NCBI GenBank assembly: GCA_905147135.1
Contig: LR990053.1
Coordinates: forward strand, 6,522,501-6,586,500
Reading direction: 5' to 3'
Length of the DNA stretch: 64,000 bases
Origin: Blastobasis lacticolella
Taxonomy: Eukaryota > Arthropoda > Insecta > Lepidoptera > Blastobasidae
The notes under the pieces were generated by a model. The model saw nothing but the letters and a program-made list of their open reading frames with translations, ran no database searches and was not told where the DNA came from. The first letter of the stretch is position 1. Each line of letters opens with the position of its first letter. Both the position numbers and the translations under genes were made by a program. Shown one piece after another: positions 1-11,000 of this stretch.

Positions 1-2320
1 CGGCAAACTAACTCAAAAACGATTAGTCCTAGAACAATAAGAGAAATTAAAGTACTCGTCTCGATCTAGATCTCGGGTGACAGCTGTCCAACTTAAAACC
101 CTTAACTCGAAAACGTTTAGGCCTAAACACTAATTTCTAAAGAGAAATGATAAGTACTCGGCAAGAGCAAAATTTCGGGCGAGAGTTGTTAAACTTAAAA
201 CTGTTACTATTATAACACTAGAAAATAATTAATTTCTTAGTTTGAGATTCAGCTTCATTTTCAATGTCCCCAAAGGTTATAGGAGACACGAGGTCTGTCG
301 ATTTTTGTAATTATCCCTTGTATTAATAAAATACATTTATCGACTTCAAATTTCATAACTAGGATAGGGGAGTTTGCTCTGCCTGAAGTGGGACAGAAAT
401 GGCTAAAAATAAATAATAGTAATAATAATAATTTTATAACTTCTACATATAATAAATTTAGGTTGCCAAGATTAATAAATAATTTGTTTATTATAATTAA
501 ACTATCAAATACATTATTCATCCGTTTTAGCAACATAATATTGCTATGCATTTTCACGACCACATTTTGGTAGAATATTACTTGGGACACTAATATTTAC
601 TCCACAGTGCAAAACCTAATTCAGGTTCCAAGGTAAGCAAATGTTAAATATACTACACCACTTTGCGAAGCTCTTCTACTCTTTGTCTTTGTCTTTGTTG
701 TATACCCAATTGATTGGGACTGTTTATTTTTCTGATATTTTCAACTAGTGTTGCCGTGCCTAGCATTTGCCGTGTAGTGTCTGGTGTAATAGATCTGACC
801 CTTTCGACTTACGGATATTGTTGGTTTTTACGACAATTTATACAAAAATAGATTTAAATTAACACTGCTACTTTGGTTATGAGTTGTAGGTAATTACGCC
901 GATAGATCACACAATTGAAGGAGGCGGCGATGAGCTAAATTTCTAACTTAAAATAGATATTTAGACACATACTTATTCGGCATTTCTGTCTACATCTTAC
1001 CCAAGTGTTGTCGTAGTGATTCGATTTGTCATAATCGAGTTGAATGATTGTCAACTGGTCTCGAAGATCGCTCACTGTCGGGAAGCGAGGAGGCGACCAA
1101 TAAGAAAATGCCCGGATGTGAGAGGCGTTAAGTTTTCTAAATCCCCAGAGAGAGGTGTCAGTGCCCGAGAGTTCAAAGTTGCTTCAATTTGTACTGAAGT
1201 GGAATACTCTCGTCAAACGTTAATTATAACTCTGTGTATGTAAGTGGAATTTTGGTTGGTTACTTTGAAATGTGCTTCTCAGAGCCCTCCCAAGGGGAGG
1301 GAGTAAGAGCGGGAATTACAGTTTAGGTAATAATGTTACAATTAATACATAGTCTTTAGAAACTGTGATATGAACTTGGTCGTATAAACTTAATTATCCG
1401 GTTGTACTACACGTGTTCGACAAAATCTGACACCAAATCCAACCTTTGCTGCAAGGCTTATGATTTCTCTATACCTGTTTAAATTTTGGCGATTACCTCT
1501 ATTTTTCTAGCTTGCGTGTCAATTTTGCGTAAACCGAAGGTAATAATTGTTAATGCAATTTATGAGTTAGACGTTAGTCACCTTGTAGGATGACACTTGT
1601 AAGTCAAAGGGGTTATAGTGGTATTCTGCCATTATTACGCCCTGAGAAGTTGTGAAATTTATTGGGAATGAAACAGAAAAGGCAATAACGTTGAGATGGT
1701 TAATAGGCAACCGAATTGGAACGACAATTGACGTTTAAGTAATGGCAAATGGACGTGAATCATTAATTTCACTGCACCCATTTCTTTTTACCCGGCGATT
1801 CTGAAATGGGTAGGCTTTATGTTATTAATGATTGTTGTTGCTTCCATTAATTTGTTAAGGGACGTTCTACCTTCTTTCGCCTTGTGGACGTAAGGATATT
1901 TCAACTTCAAGCCCGTTCCCTGCTCATAAATTCCGCAGCAAAGTGTAATCCCTAAAACCATTTGTTTGCTTGCAATCAATCTTTAAAAAATAAAGTACTC
2001 ACTGAAAAAGACAATATTTTTATGGAAAGTGTTATTTTTAGATAGGCCTAAATCAAATAAAGTATGTAACACTTGCTTAGCCCGGATTTACAGTAAGGAT
2101 TTGAGGATTTTGTTATATTTGAACAGACCGAGGGTAAGCCCATACCATATATCATTCAACAACAGTCCTTATTGTACATACATACAAAGCTTGAGTTCGG
2201 ATTCAGGTGTTGAAAAAACTTAACAGAAAACAGCGTAGCCAATTTTCTAAACTCCAGAGGTACAGCCATACAATACAACTAATTAGCTGACCACTTACGC
2301 CATATTGTCATATGGGACAT
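1..2320. other. AT-rich intergenic DNA
   Basis: No open frame here shows a recognisable domain, splice-site pair or codon bias; the open frames are under 110 codons and AT-rich. The only identifiable content is a degraded interspersed-repeat fragment at about 1565-1632. Confidence 0.6.
1565..1632 (+). repeat. Fragment of interspersed repeat shared with 3712-3910 and 48320-48515
   Basis: The block reading TAGTCACCTTGTAGGATGAC and onward to ATTCTGCC is a diverged copy of the stretch at 3850-3903. It shares the TAGTCGCCTT..ACGA core with both other copies. Families of this kind in Lepidoptera are usually 3' regions of non-LTR elements; I cannot assign the class. Confidence 0.5.
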
Positions 2321-2321
2321 A

Positions 2322-2466
2322 GGTGGCCGAGTGGTGAGAGGGTCCAACTCGTAAGCGAAAGGTCTCGGGTTCGAATCCCACTGCCACTATGTACCAATGA
2401 CTCCTTTCTGAGTAATGTACGTTAGTTAAACACAAACCGATGCTCTGGCGGTGAAGAAAAACAACA
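2322..2466 (+). mobile_element. tRNA-derived SINE, 5' part only
   Basis: The head carries a tRNA-like A box (GTGGCCGAGTGG) and B box (GGTTCGAATCC), about 45 bp apart, as in Leu/Ser/Arg-type tRNA-derived SINEs. It then follows the family consensus (GTACCAATGACTC..., CGATGCTCT..) and stops after about 145 bp. Other copies are at 3053, 6679, 8216, 16266, 21456, 22299 and 31394. Confidence 0.85.
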
Positions 2467-3052
2467 CACTGCGGGACCATATATTTTTTTTCTCGTTTTT
2501 AGCTTTACGGCCCCACGGCCCCAAAGCACAAAATAAAGAACGGCCCGCCCCAATTCTAATTATATTTTGTGCCCAAAGTATACACAGCAAACGCCGCAAA
2601 TACACAATTATGGACGATAAATGCGAATACTTTTATATCAAAACCCCAAATACCACAAAGAAACGCTAGTAAGACTACGACAAAAGGACAAGGTTGTAAG
2701 AGAACCTTCACTTATTCGAATCTTTGTCATTCTAAAATTGAATTAAGTGGCTTCACAACTTCCCTCCGATAGTAATTCCAAGAATTTCAGAGCAAACTCC
2801 GTCCATTTACTTACCATTATCTCGATCCGGGTAAAATCACTTTCTCTTACATTTTAGGGATCGTAGTAAAATTTCTCTAGGGATTTCTCTATGAAAATTT
2901 CTCTATGAATGATGAAATGTTAACATTCTTTCATAATCGGTTTTAACGAGTCATGGAGAAGTTCTAAGAGATTTTTTCCTAATAAATCCGATAGAGTAGG
3001 TTTAAAGCCCCAACCCTAATAATGACGAAAATTAAAACTACTAATAATGAGC

Positions 3053-3330
3053 GTCGGTGGTCTAGTGGTGAGAGGATTCGACTCGTAAATGAGAGGTTCC
3101 GGGTTGGAATCTCGCTGCCGCCATTTACCAATGACTCTTATTTACATTAGTACATTATGTACATTAGTTGAACACTAATCGATGGCTATTACGGCGAGGA
3201 AAAACATCGTGATGAAACCTGCACATTCCGGCAACTGAATGTGTAACCACAATCCAATCAGGTTTCCCTGTCAACAGGGTCATGGAGGTCGGATGGCAGT
3301 CGCTCCACTATAATTACCTGATAATGCCAG
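3053..3330 (+). mobile_element. tRNA-derived SINE, 3'-truncated copy
   Basis: Same family as 2322-2466. The copy has the tRNA-like head, the ATCGTGATGAAACCTGCACA segment, the AATGTGTAACCA block and the GGTCGGATGGCAGTCGCTCC block. It lacks the terminal segment ending in ACGCCAAGATGATT. Confidence 0.85.
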
Positions 3331-3711
3331 CTTTTAATTAGGCAAACGAGCAAGTGTGTCACCTGAACCGCGGCAATCGCTGCGTTTAACCCAGGTAATA
3401 CAAATACGGCGCGCGACAAACAAATCATTACAAATCTTTAGTATATTTGTGTATATATGTAAGTGCCTGAAGAAAATAATTTGTCATATTTATTAATATG
3501 TCTAACTTAATAAACAACGTCAGGCGCGCCACGAGTAGAGGATGCTTGATAGTGGATAATTTATACTAGATTTTTTTTCCGTGCCAATCATGTGGCACAT
3601 ATTTTGTTATTTGAAGTTCTTGTCTCTCTCTATCTATTTGTGCATTACTTTGCACAATCATCACACAGCCCGTAACAGTCCACTACAGGACTTAGGGCCT
3701 CTCCCACGAAA

Positions 3712-3910
3712 GGGGAGGTTATTGCCATAATCTCCACGCTTGGCAGGCGGGTTGGAGATCACAGTGTTTAAATATAACAATGGAAAATTTTGCTGCCTAT
3801 TTTCCAGACTAGATTTTCCAGCTCTTGATCTTTTGCCTCGAAAACATTAGTCGCCTTGTACGATACCCATGAGTGTAAGGGGTTGCTGCTATTCTACTCT
3901 GCCGGACACC
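3712..3910 (+). repeat. Interspersed repeat, unclassified family
   Basis: Contains TCTCCACGCTTGGCAGGCGG, GGTTGGAGATC, and later TAGTCGCCTTGTACGAT and GCCGGACACC. The same blocks in the same order recur at 48320-48515 in an unc-13 intron, which identifies a dispersed repeat of about 200 bp. Confidence 0.7.
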
Positions 3911-3940
3911 ACGCGGCCGTGCCGGACACCACACGGCCGA
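3901..3940 (+). repeat. 20-bp direct tandem duplication
   Basis: Two adjacent 20-bp units, each beginning GCCGGACACCAC, differ at two positions. The duplication extends the end of the interspersed repeat before it. Confidence 0.8.
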
Positions 3941-4284
3941 ACAATAAATGGTATAAAATCATATAGGTTGATTTCCGCGGAAATGTTATAAAATATACAT
4001 TTTCGTATCGACTCAGTAGTTTTAGAGTTAATCCGCAGTTACAAATATCAAATATCGACATTAAAATATTTGTTAATATCAAATTTGTCTAATCTGAGTA
4101 ATTACATAAGATACAAGTTTCAAACACTCTGATATAAACCACGATTACGGCAGAAAATATGACGATAACATTGTACCAAGATAAATCGTGATATCGAATA
4201 TAATATATTCGTCACAATTAAAGTGATTTAGGTTGTAACAAGCCGTTTAAGCGTAATAAGCATATAGATTACAGTTTAAAAAAT

Positions 4285-5061
4285 ATGGCATTTCTAAATA
4301 AAGTAGTTCTAATAACCGGCGCCGGATCTGGTTTTGGAGCGGCAACCGCTTTACATTTTGCAAAGTTATCCGCTAGACTAACGCTTATAGACGTCGACGA
4401 AGTAAATCTCAAGAAAACAGCAGAAATCTGCGAGAAGGCCAGCAAGACTAAAGTGCTAAGAATCAAAGTCGATTTGACAAAAGACGAGGAAGTCAAAGAA
4501 GCTATAGAGAAGACCATAAAAGAATACGCCAGAATTGATGTCGTTGTCAATAGTGCCGGTATGATAAGACCTGGAAATATACTTGACGATGATCTTTTAA
4601 GTACATTCGACAAAGTTATGAACATAAATATGAGAGCGATTGTTGCTGTAAGCCATTATGCTGCGCCTCACTTAATAGAAACTGAAGGAAATATTGTAAA
4701 TATATCGAGCTGCGCAGTTTCAATTGTAATGTATAACATACCGTATTCGGTATCAAAAGCATGTGTCAGTCATTACACTAGATGCCTTGCTTTAGAAATG
4801 GCACCTAAGGGTGTAAGAGTGAATGCAGTTTTACCTTACGTTTGTGAAACCCCATTGCTAGAAAATGGGATGGGAAAAGAGGGAGCTTCAAATTTCTGTG
4901 AGGTGACACAAAAAATGTCTCCAATGAAGAAGTTGATCAAAGCTGAAGAAGTTGCTGATTTGATAACGTATTTGGCTAGTGAGAAAGCGAAGAGTATTAC
5001 GGGTTCTAACTATTCTATTGATACAGGCATAGCATTGTCTGGTAACAGTGGTGGAGTTTAA
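4285..5061 (+). CDS. Classical short-chain dehydrogenase/reductase (SDR), 258 aa
   Basis: Predicted cytosolic NAD(P)(H)-dependent oxidoreductase; the substrate cannot be read from sequence. The Rossmann glycine motif TGAGSGFG is at residues 11-18. An acidic residue at the end of beta-2 (D36/D38) favours NAD(H). NSAG at 89-92 replaces the usual NNAG. The catalytic set is S141, Y154 and K158 (YSVSK), with a candidate catalytic Asn in the NIN segment at 113-115. The family's PG motif after VN is altered: P184 is present but Tyr follows in place of Gly. Length (258 aa) is normal for classical SDRs. The start lies in a good context (AAATATGG) and the frame has no introns, as in many lepidopteran tandem SDR genes. 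A polyadenylation signal AATAAA is at 5117-5122, 56 bp after the stop. Confidence 0.93.
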   Translation: MAFLNKVVLITGAGSGFGAATALHFAKLSARLTLIDVDEVNLKKTAEICEKASKTKVLRIKVDLTKDEEVKEAIEKTIKEYARIDVVVNSAGMIRPGNILDDDLLSTFDKVMNINMRAIVAVSHYAAPHLIETEGNIVNISSCAVSIVMYNIPYSVSKACVSHYTRCLALEMAPKGVRVNAVLPYVCETPLLENGMGKEGASNFCEVTQKMSPMKKLIKAEEVADLITYLASEKAKSITGSNYSIDTGIALSGNSGGV

Positions 5062-5859
5062 AATAATAATTTAAATATAAGTGTTTCCGCATATTTCTTA
5101 TTTTTTCTTTGTGTATAATAAATTATTTGAACAATGTTTTATGAAAAACAATTTAGATATCTTTGTGCCAATAAGTTATATAAATACCCTTCGCGTTTAT
5201 CATGACATAAATTATAATCAGCATTAATATTATAATTAATTCTTGTCAAATTTTGGAGGAGTGAGATCGGGTACAAAGATTTCTGTTGTACGTTTTCAAC
5301 AATGCGATTTCTAGCTTGACAACAAAACGGATGTGCTGTCAGTGTGTGTGTATATCGAAACGCTAAAATATGTGAAGGAAGCTCAAATCCAGCAGTGAAC
5401 TATCAAGGCAGTTGATGACACATTTGTGTTTTCGAATTCGGTTCAATAAGTTTATTCTATTAATTTTTTTTTTCGAGAATTTGTGGTAACATATAGACTA
5501 TCTGCTGCCAATTTACAATGTATTCCGTTTTGAAGGATAAAAAATGCGGTTCAATTATCAGTATGAAATTGGATGTAGGCGTGTAGGCGGGGCTACGGAC
5601 GATTTTGGGTTTGATACGGATATGCTGAGTGTATCTCATTTATGCGGAATCCGGAACTGCTTCGTGACGCGAGTGTCGCCACTATTTCATTGATTAGAGT
5701 TCCAACATTGTTTTTTTATAACAAAGGGTATCAAACGAGCAAGTGGTTACCTGATGGTAGTTGATCACCGCCGCATATAGACACCAGCAACACGCGGGGA
5801 GCTGACAATGCATTACCGGCCTTTGAGATAGGTATTGGCTAGTTTCTTTAAGGTTTGAC

Positions 5860-6123
5860 ATCTGTTTTAACTAAGCTCGTTAACTCGAGATGCTTAAGCA
5901 TTATTTAACTATCTCTTATCTTTAAGAGTGCCACAAACTTGGTTCAGCTAAGTTTGTGGCACTCTACAATTGACCAACATTACAACGTGAATTCATAGAT
6001 AAATCTCGCCTAGAGGTAGAGGTTTGGTGAAATAGACCAATTGGCTAAGGTCATTCTTAAAGATAAGTGATAGTTAAATAATGCTTACGCATCTCGAGTT
6101 AACGAGCTTAGTTAAAACAGAGG
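5860..6123. mobile_element. MITE with about 70-bp terminal inverted repeats
   Basis: The left arm (from TCTGTTTTAACTAAGCTCGT, 5861) and the right arm (ending GAGCTTAGTTAAAACAGA, about 6122) are near-perfect reverse complements over about 70 bp. Shared inner blocks are ACTCGAGATGC, TTATTTAACTATC and TCTTTAAGA. The element is about 264 bp with no coding capacity. A perfect hairpin (GAGTGCCACAAACTT arms, 5926-5964) lies just inside the left arm; its sequence recurs at about 26606, so it may be the end of a second MITE family nested here. Confidence 0.85.
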
Positions 6124-6678
6124 TAACGGCGTCGCTGTTGTTGACACAAAAGTGACATTTCAAAATGGCGACACTAAGTTCCAGGTTTTGCCGGTACGAG
6201 ACAGAACGCTACTGCAATTTAAGGCGTTGCCTAGGGACTAAGCACCGCCTAATCCACTTCCTAACTTTAAGCGTTACCTAACACAGGTAGTTATTATTTC
6301 CTAGCGGTTGGTGAAACTTTTTTGTCTCAAGATTTGGACATCTGATTCGGCGTCAATGTGGTAATGGTCTCGAATCACCACTGCAGGAAACTCGTTCCAT
6401 ACCGTGATACTACGATCCTGGAAGTTTCGTGGAAATTCAGGTAGCCACTCATTCAGGTGGCACGGATGGAATTTCAATTAACGGCGAGTTTGTATGTATT
6501 GTGGTGAACGAGATAACACGTGCCAGTATAGATGAATTGAATAGCCTCGTCATCTCGCGTGGGAATTGCTTTAGTTGGCACGAAAACAATGTACCCGCAT
6601 TTCGGTATTTTTATTTTCAACTACGTTTTATCGCAAATTGTAGATATTTGGTCCAATTGTTACGTAGAATGCTTTCCA

Positions 6679-7017
6679 GAAAGCGTTGGTGGCCGAGTGG
6701 TTACGGTATCCGACTCGTAAGCGAGAGGTACCGGGTCTGAATTTAACTGCGGCAATGTACCAATGACTCTTGTCTGAGTTACGTACATTAGTTGAATACT
6801 AACCGATGCTTTTACAGCGAGGGAAAACATCGTGATGAAACCTACACATTCAGTCGCCTTACCATAGCAGCATAACATGTAGCAGGGTCACAGAGGTCAG
6901 ATGGCAGTCGCTCAACTGTAATTACCTGATCTGCCGAATTCTGGACAATGGTCAAGGCGGACCCCGTTCCCTCGTGCGCGAGAGCATAACCGGGACATTA
7001 ACGCCAAGATGATACAG
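6679..7017 (+). mobile_element. Full-length tRNA-derived SINE with target-site duplication
   Basis: The most complete copy of the family, about 339 bp. It has the tRNA-like head with A and B boxes, the conserved body, and the 3' segment GGACATTAACGCCAAGATGA. A direct repeat of about 19 bp flanks it: GTTACGTAGAATGCTTTCCA at 6659-6678, and a copy with small differences starting at 7018. This is consistent with LINE-mediated insertion. Confidence 0.9.
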
Positions 7018-8060
7018 GTTACGTAGAATTCTTTTCATCTGAAGATGTTTCGTCACAGAAAAGGTCAATGTTTCTCGTATGTCTTTAGGCCTGTCCCTTT
7101 AGTTTTATCCGTGTTCGTTGGCAACTATATTTGAACATGTTATGATAAATTAAAATGTAAGTTGACGATTTATATGTTATTGTCCGTAAAGTTACTTCCA
7201 TGTGCAATTATATAAAGCTCATAGTTAATATTCTTATATTCCTCTATTTGAGACAATAAAAAAATTGTATTATGTTATTAGTAGAATTATTTTATTTTAT
7301 TATTTCATATATTTACAGGTTGCTTCTTAAGCTATTAATTACTTATTAAAATTCAAATTATGTTAATGATAAGATTATTGTGATTGTCACGCCTCTTAGT
7401 ATAAGAATGAGTAATCGACTTTGATTACTGATTCAATACTTACTATGGCATTTAGGAGAAAACCTTTTACGTAATACGTAATTTTAATATTAATGACTAG
7501 AATATTACAACATTCGAGTATGATTTATTTGGTCGCACATCCCTTACACTTACTTAATATTTTTTTTAATGATCGTTTTCTTGCGCACTGTATAGAAATA
7601 TCCAGTAAGCCATCTTTAAATAATAACGCTGAACTTTTAACTAATGTTTAATTAGTTCTAGTTTTAATGTGATTATAAAAAATGTACTATTAAAGCTACC
7701 TATAAGTTATATTACCACCTTAAGAATTATATTTCTGTGCTACTGTAGCTGAGTATACAATGTTCGAATGCTTAGTCTTAGCACATTCAGTCATAGCATG
7801 TACACTACACATAAAACAGTCCCACTAATTATAATGAGCAACTATTACACTCACTACAAATAAAAATATAACTTCACGGCAATTTCGGTTGCGATAAGTT
7901 GTTACGCTGAAAATTTCAGGCGCTTTGGTATATAAGATGAGTTTCGGCCGTTTGTTTGAAGATGAGATGACCTACTGGATATTTCTATATACTGTGGTAC
8001 ATTGCATAATATTGTTGACAGTACTTGTTGTTGATCAAATTAATTTATTTAATTATTATA

Positions 8061-11000
8061 CTAATTTGGCATCGGAGAGACTGATCGTCGTGCTTGCATG
8101 GCTTTGTTGTCGCAGTATGATCGAATGTTCTCGATCGACTCCAACAAGAAAATGGGCACGTCGTCATCTTGTTTCTGCAAATGAGAAAAATATAAATTTA
8201 AAGAACGTATGTATGGAGCAGCAGTGGTCGAGTGGTTAAGGTGTCCGACTCGTAAGCGAGAGGTACCGGGTTCGAATCCAACTCCGACCAATGACTCTTT
8301 TCTGTGTTATGTACATTAGTTGAATCATCGTGATGAATCTCACACATTCAGGCGACTGAATGTGTAATCATGGTCGAATCTGGTCAGATTCCCCTGGTAG
8401 CAGGGTCACGGAGGTCAGATGGAAGTCGCTCCACTGTAATTATCTGATCTGTCAAATCCTGGATCATGGTCAAGGCAGACCCCGGGCCTTCGTGTGCGAG
8501 TGCACAACCGGGACATTAACACAAAAAATTTTATATGTTTTAAGGAAGCATGTACAAATCATTAAGTACATTATTATTACGGTTTCTTAATTTTTTGCTT
8601 GAATAATGCAAAGATCATTATCATCGCCTTGTCATGGTCGAAGATAGACAATAATTTTGAACTGATATTATGAGATAGTCTAGTGGAAATGGTAACAAAC
8701 GCTTCCCGTTCCTTTCACATACAACATTCGAAAAAAGTCGGGTAAATAGTAGAATACCGCTCTTAAAAAATCATCACCTTCAGCATTTAGGTACTTGCTC
8801 ATCTCATCAAAATCATTAAGCCGCGGCCCTGCAGCTGAGTAGGCTAGCGCTCGTAGACTTTGCTTGCGGCTGCGAATTTTATTTGATAATATGGCCCTTA
8901 CACTCTAACTCGGCTCACGCCTAAACATGAATAAATCATTTCAATATCTCCTCGGCCGGAAATCGAATCCGAGAGCTCTTGCGCAGCATGTTACCTACTG
9001 AACCACTCAGATCGTCTGTGATTATTTAACCAGTCTCAGGGCCTCCAGCGGAAGACCTTTGTCAACCTCGCGTCGACAATGGCATTAGGAGGCACGCCAA
9101 ACGAGGGGCGAGCTCGTTGCGGTGCTGAAGTTCGACGAGTCAAAAAGTACGAAAAGGTCACCCACCCAGTTCACGGACTCTGTGAGCGGTACTTAACCTT
9201 TATGACCGGTCTCGAAAGCTCCAAGCTCTCACTAGAGCAGTGCCATAACTTTTTTAGGTTAAATAATATAATTACCTGGAATAATACTTCTCCCTCGAAG
9301 TAAGTAAGGTGATGTTTCCTCGTCCTCAGTAAGATGCCCACGAGTTTGTCTGATATCACTGTGTATATCTGCAACAAATAATATACCTTATTACTCTCTA
9401 CATTAGTAATTTTAGGGGAAATAAAGTTCTCGAGTGGCGAACACGTGCCGGAAGTCGCAGCGTGCGTAGGAATCCCACTAGGTGGAGCGACGACCTGGTA
9501 AAGATCGCAGGTACCAGCTGGATGCGGAAGGCACGAGACCGGCCTTTGTGGAGATCTCTGGGGGCGGCCAATGCCCAGCAGTGGGCGTCTTCCGGCCGAT
9601 ATTATGTAAAGTCAGAAATAGGTTTTTGTTAAAACGAAACACAGTGAACTTGGTTGGGAATTCTTTACACTTTATTTCCCGTTAATTAACTTAATACAAA
9701 ACGTCGCACATCAACTTAACTTCACTAGCTTCGTCGCTATGCCTTACCTAACTTGCAGTTACATGTTTTGAACACCGATGGCGCCACTTGTTGGCGGTTA
9801 GTTCGAAACATGTAATTCCTTTAATTCGGAAATAATGTAACAAAATAAAGGAGTGATATAAAACTATATAATTTAAAAATAATTTAGATTAAATGTATTT
9901 CCTAAACATAATATTATCAATTAACGATAGTAGTAATTAGTAATTTAAGATTTCTATACTAGGTGTGCTGCATACTATAATAGGTACCTAGCGATGCTAA
10001 CATACGATAATGATGATGACGTTCTTTATTGGGGTCAGTCTCAACTATAGTTTACGAGCGTTCGCTTCAATCCGATCCGACCGAATTTTTTTCTAATCTG
10101 TGAAAATACCCAAATCGTGAAAATCTAACGTGTGTAATGCATTTTTTAATAGTTGTTGTCGTTTTAATAGTTGAATTTGTATGTTGTCACTTTGTTTCAG
10201 TTATACCTGTCATTTATATCGTTAAATTTTATCAGGAGATTCATCAGTTCTTTTATCAGCACCCGTATTCAGCACGTTGTTTGACGACCTAACGAATCTC
10301 ACAAAGCTAATTTGGTGCTCATCTTATTTACAGAAGTTCAGAAGCTTTAAAATTTTTACGGAACTGTGTAATCTAACTTACAGCGAAATGTCTCCTAATG
10401 TTATGTACAAAAAAGAAATATTTGTAGGGATTTGGGAGCAACATCTGGAACTACTAAATCATTTTTAAAAAAGAAATACATATTTTAGAATTGAATTAGC
10501 TAGCCCGCATAGTAAAACCCTCTTTGAATTCACTACGAGAAATTGAAATAAAAATGTCTCGACATTATATCTACCCTCATTTTCATTCCAGCATTTTGAA
10601 ATTAGATCAAAGTAACGTTGGGATGGTGTGAAAGTACGAGATCAGAGATTATTCTAACGTTTGACCCTTAGGGACCGTATCGTACGATGACCCGATGGAA
10701 TGTTTGAATGAATGGATTATTATGTCCTTCATGGTTGGCCCCGCGGTATGGCCCCTACGCAATTTCGAAATAACTCCTCTTTATTGGTAATATTCGAAAT
10801 TAGTAAATGAGAATTGAATAGCTAAGCTACCCATGACAGCCCATGAGTTAAATATTGGTATTTGGGATATAAGCATTACTACATACATGAATATTTAAGG
10901 TGATGTCTCATAACTATCTTAGCTGAAGTACAGCGTTATGAGACGTCGCTTTACCACGGAGTAATACAATCTACAAAGTCACTAAAACAGTAAGTTTTAC

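Larger units (their letters stand above)
5062..8060. other. Intergenic region with MITE and SINE
   Basis: Between the SDR gene and the last exon of the Costars gene. It holds a MITE (5860-6123), a SINE (6679-7017) and AT-rich DNA from 7030 to 8060. The part nearest 8060 should contain the Costars 3' UTR: AATAAA on the minus strand occurs at 8044-8049 and again around 7290-7300. No further coding region was seen. Confidence 0.6.

Noticed and set aside
6684..6760. tRNA-like sequence with A and B boxes (also at 2322, 8216, 21456, 31394)
   Set aside because: All are heads of the same SINE; acceptor stems do not close and the same 250 bp follow each of them.
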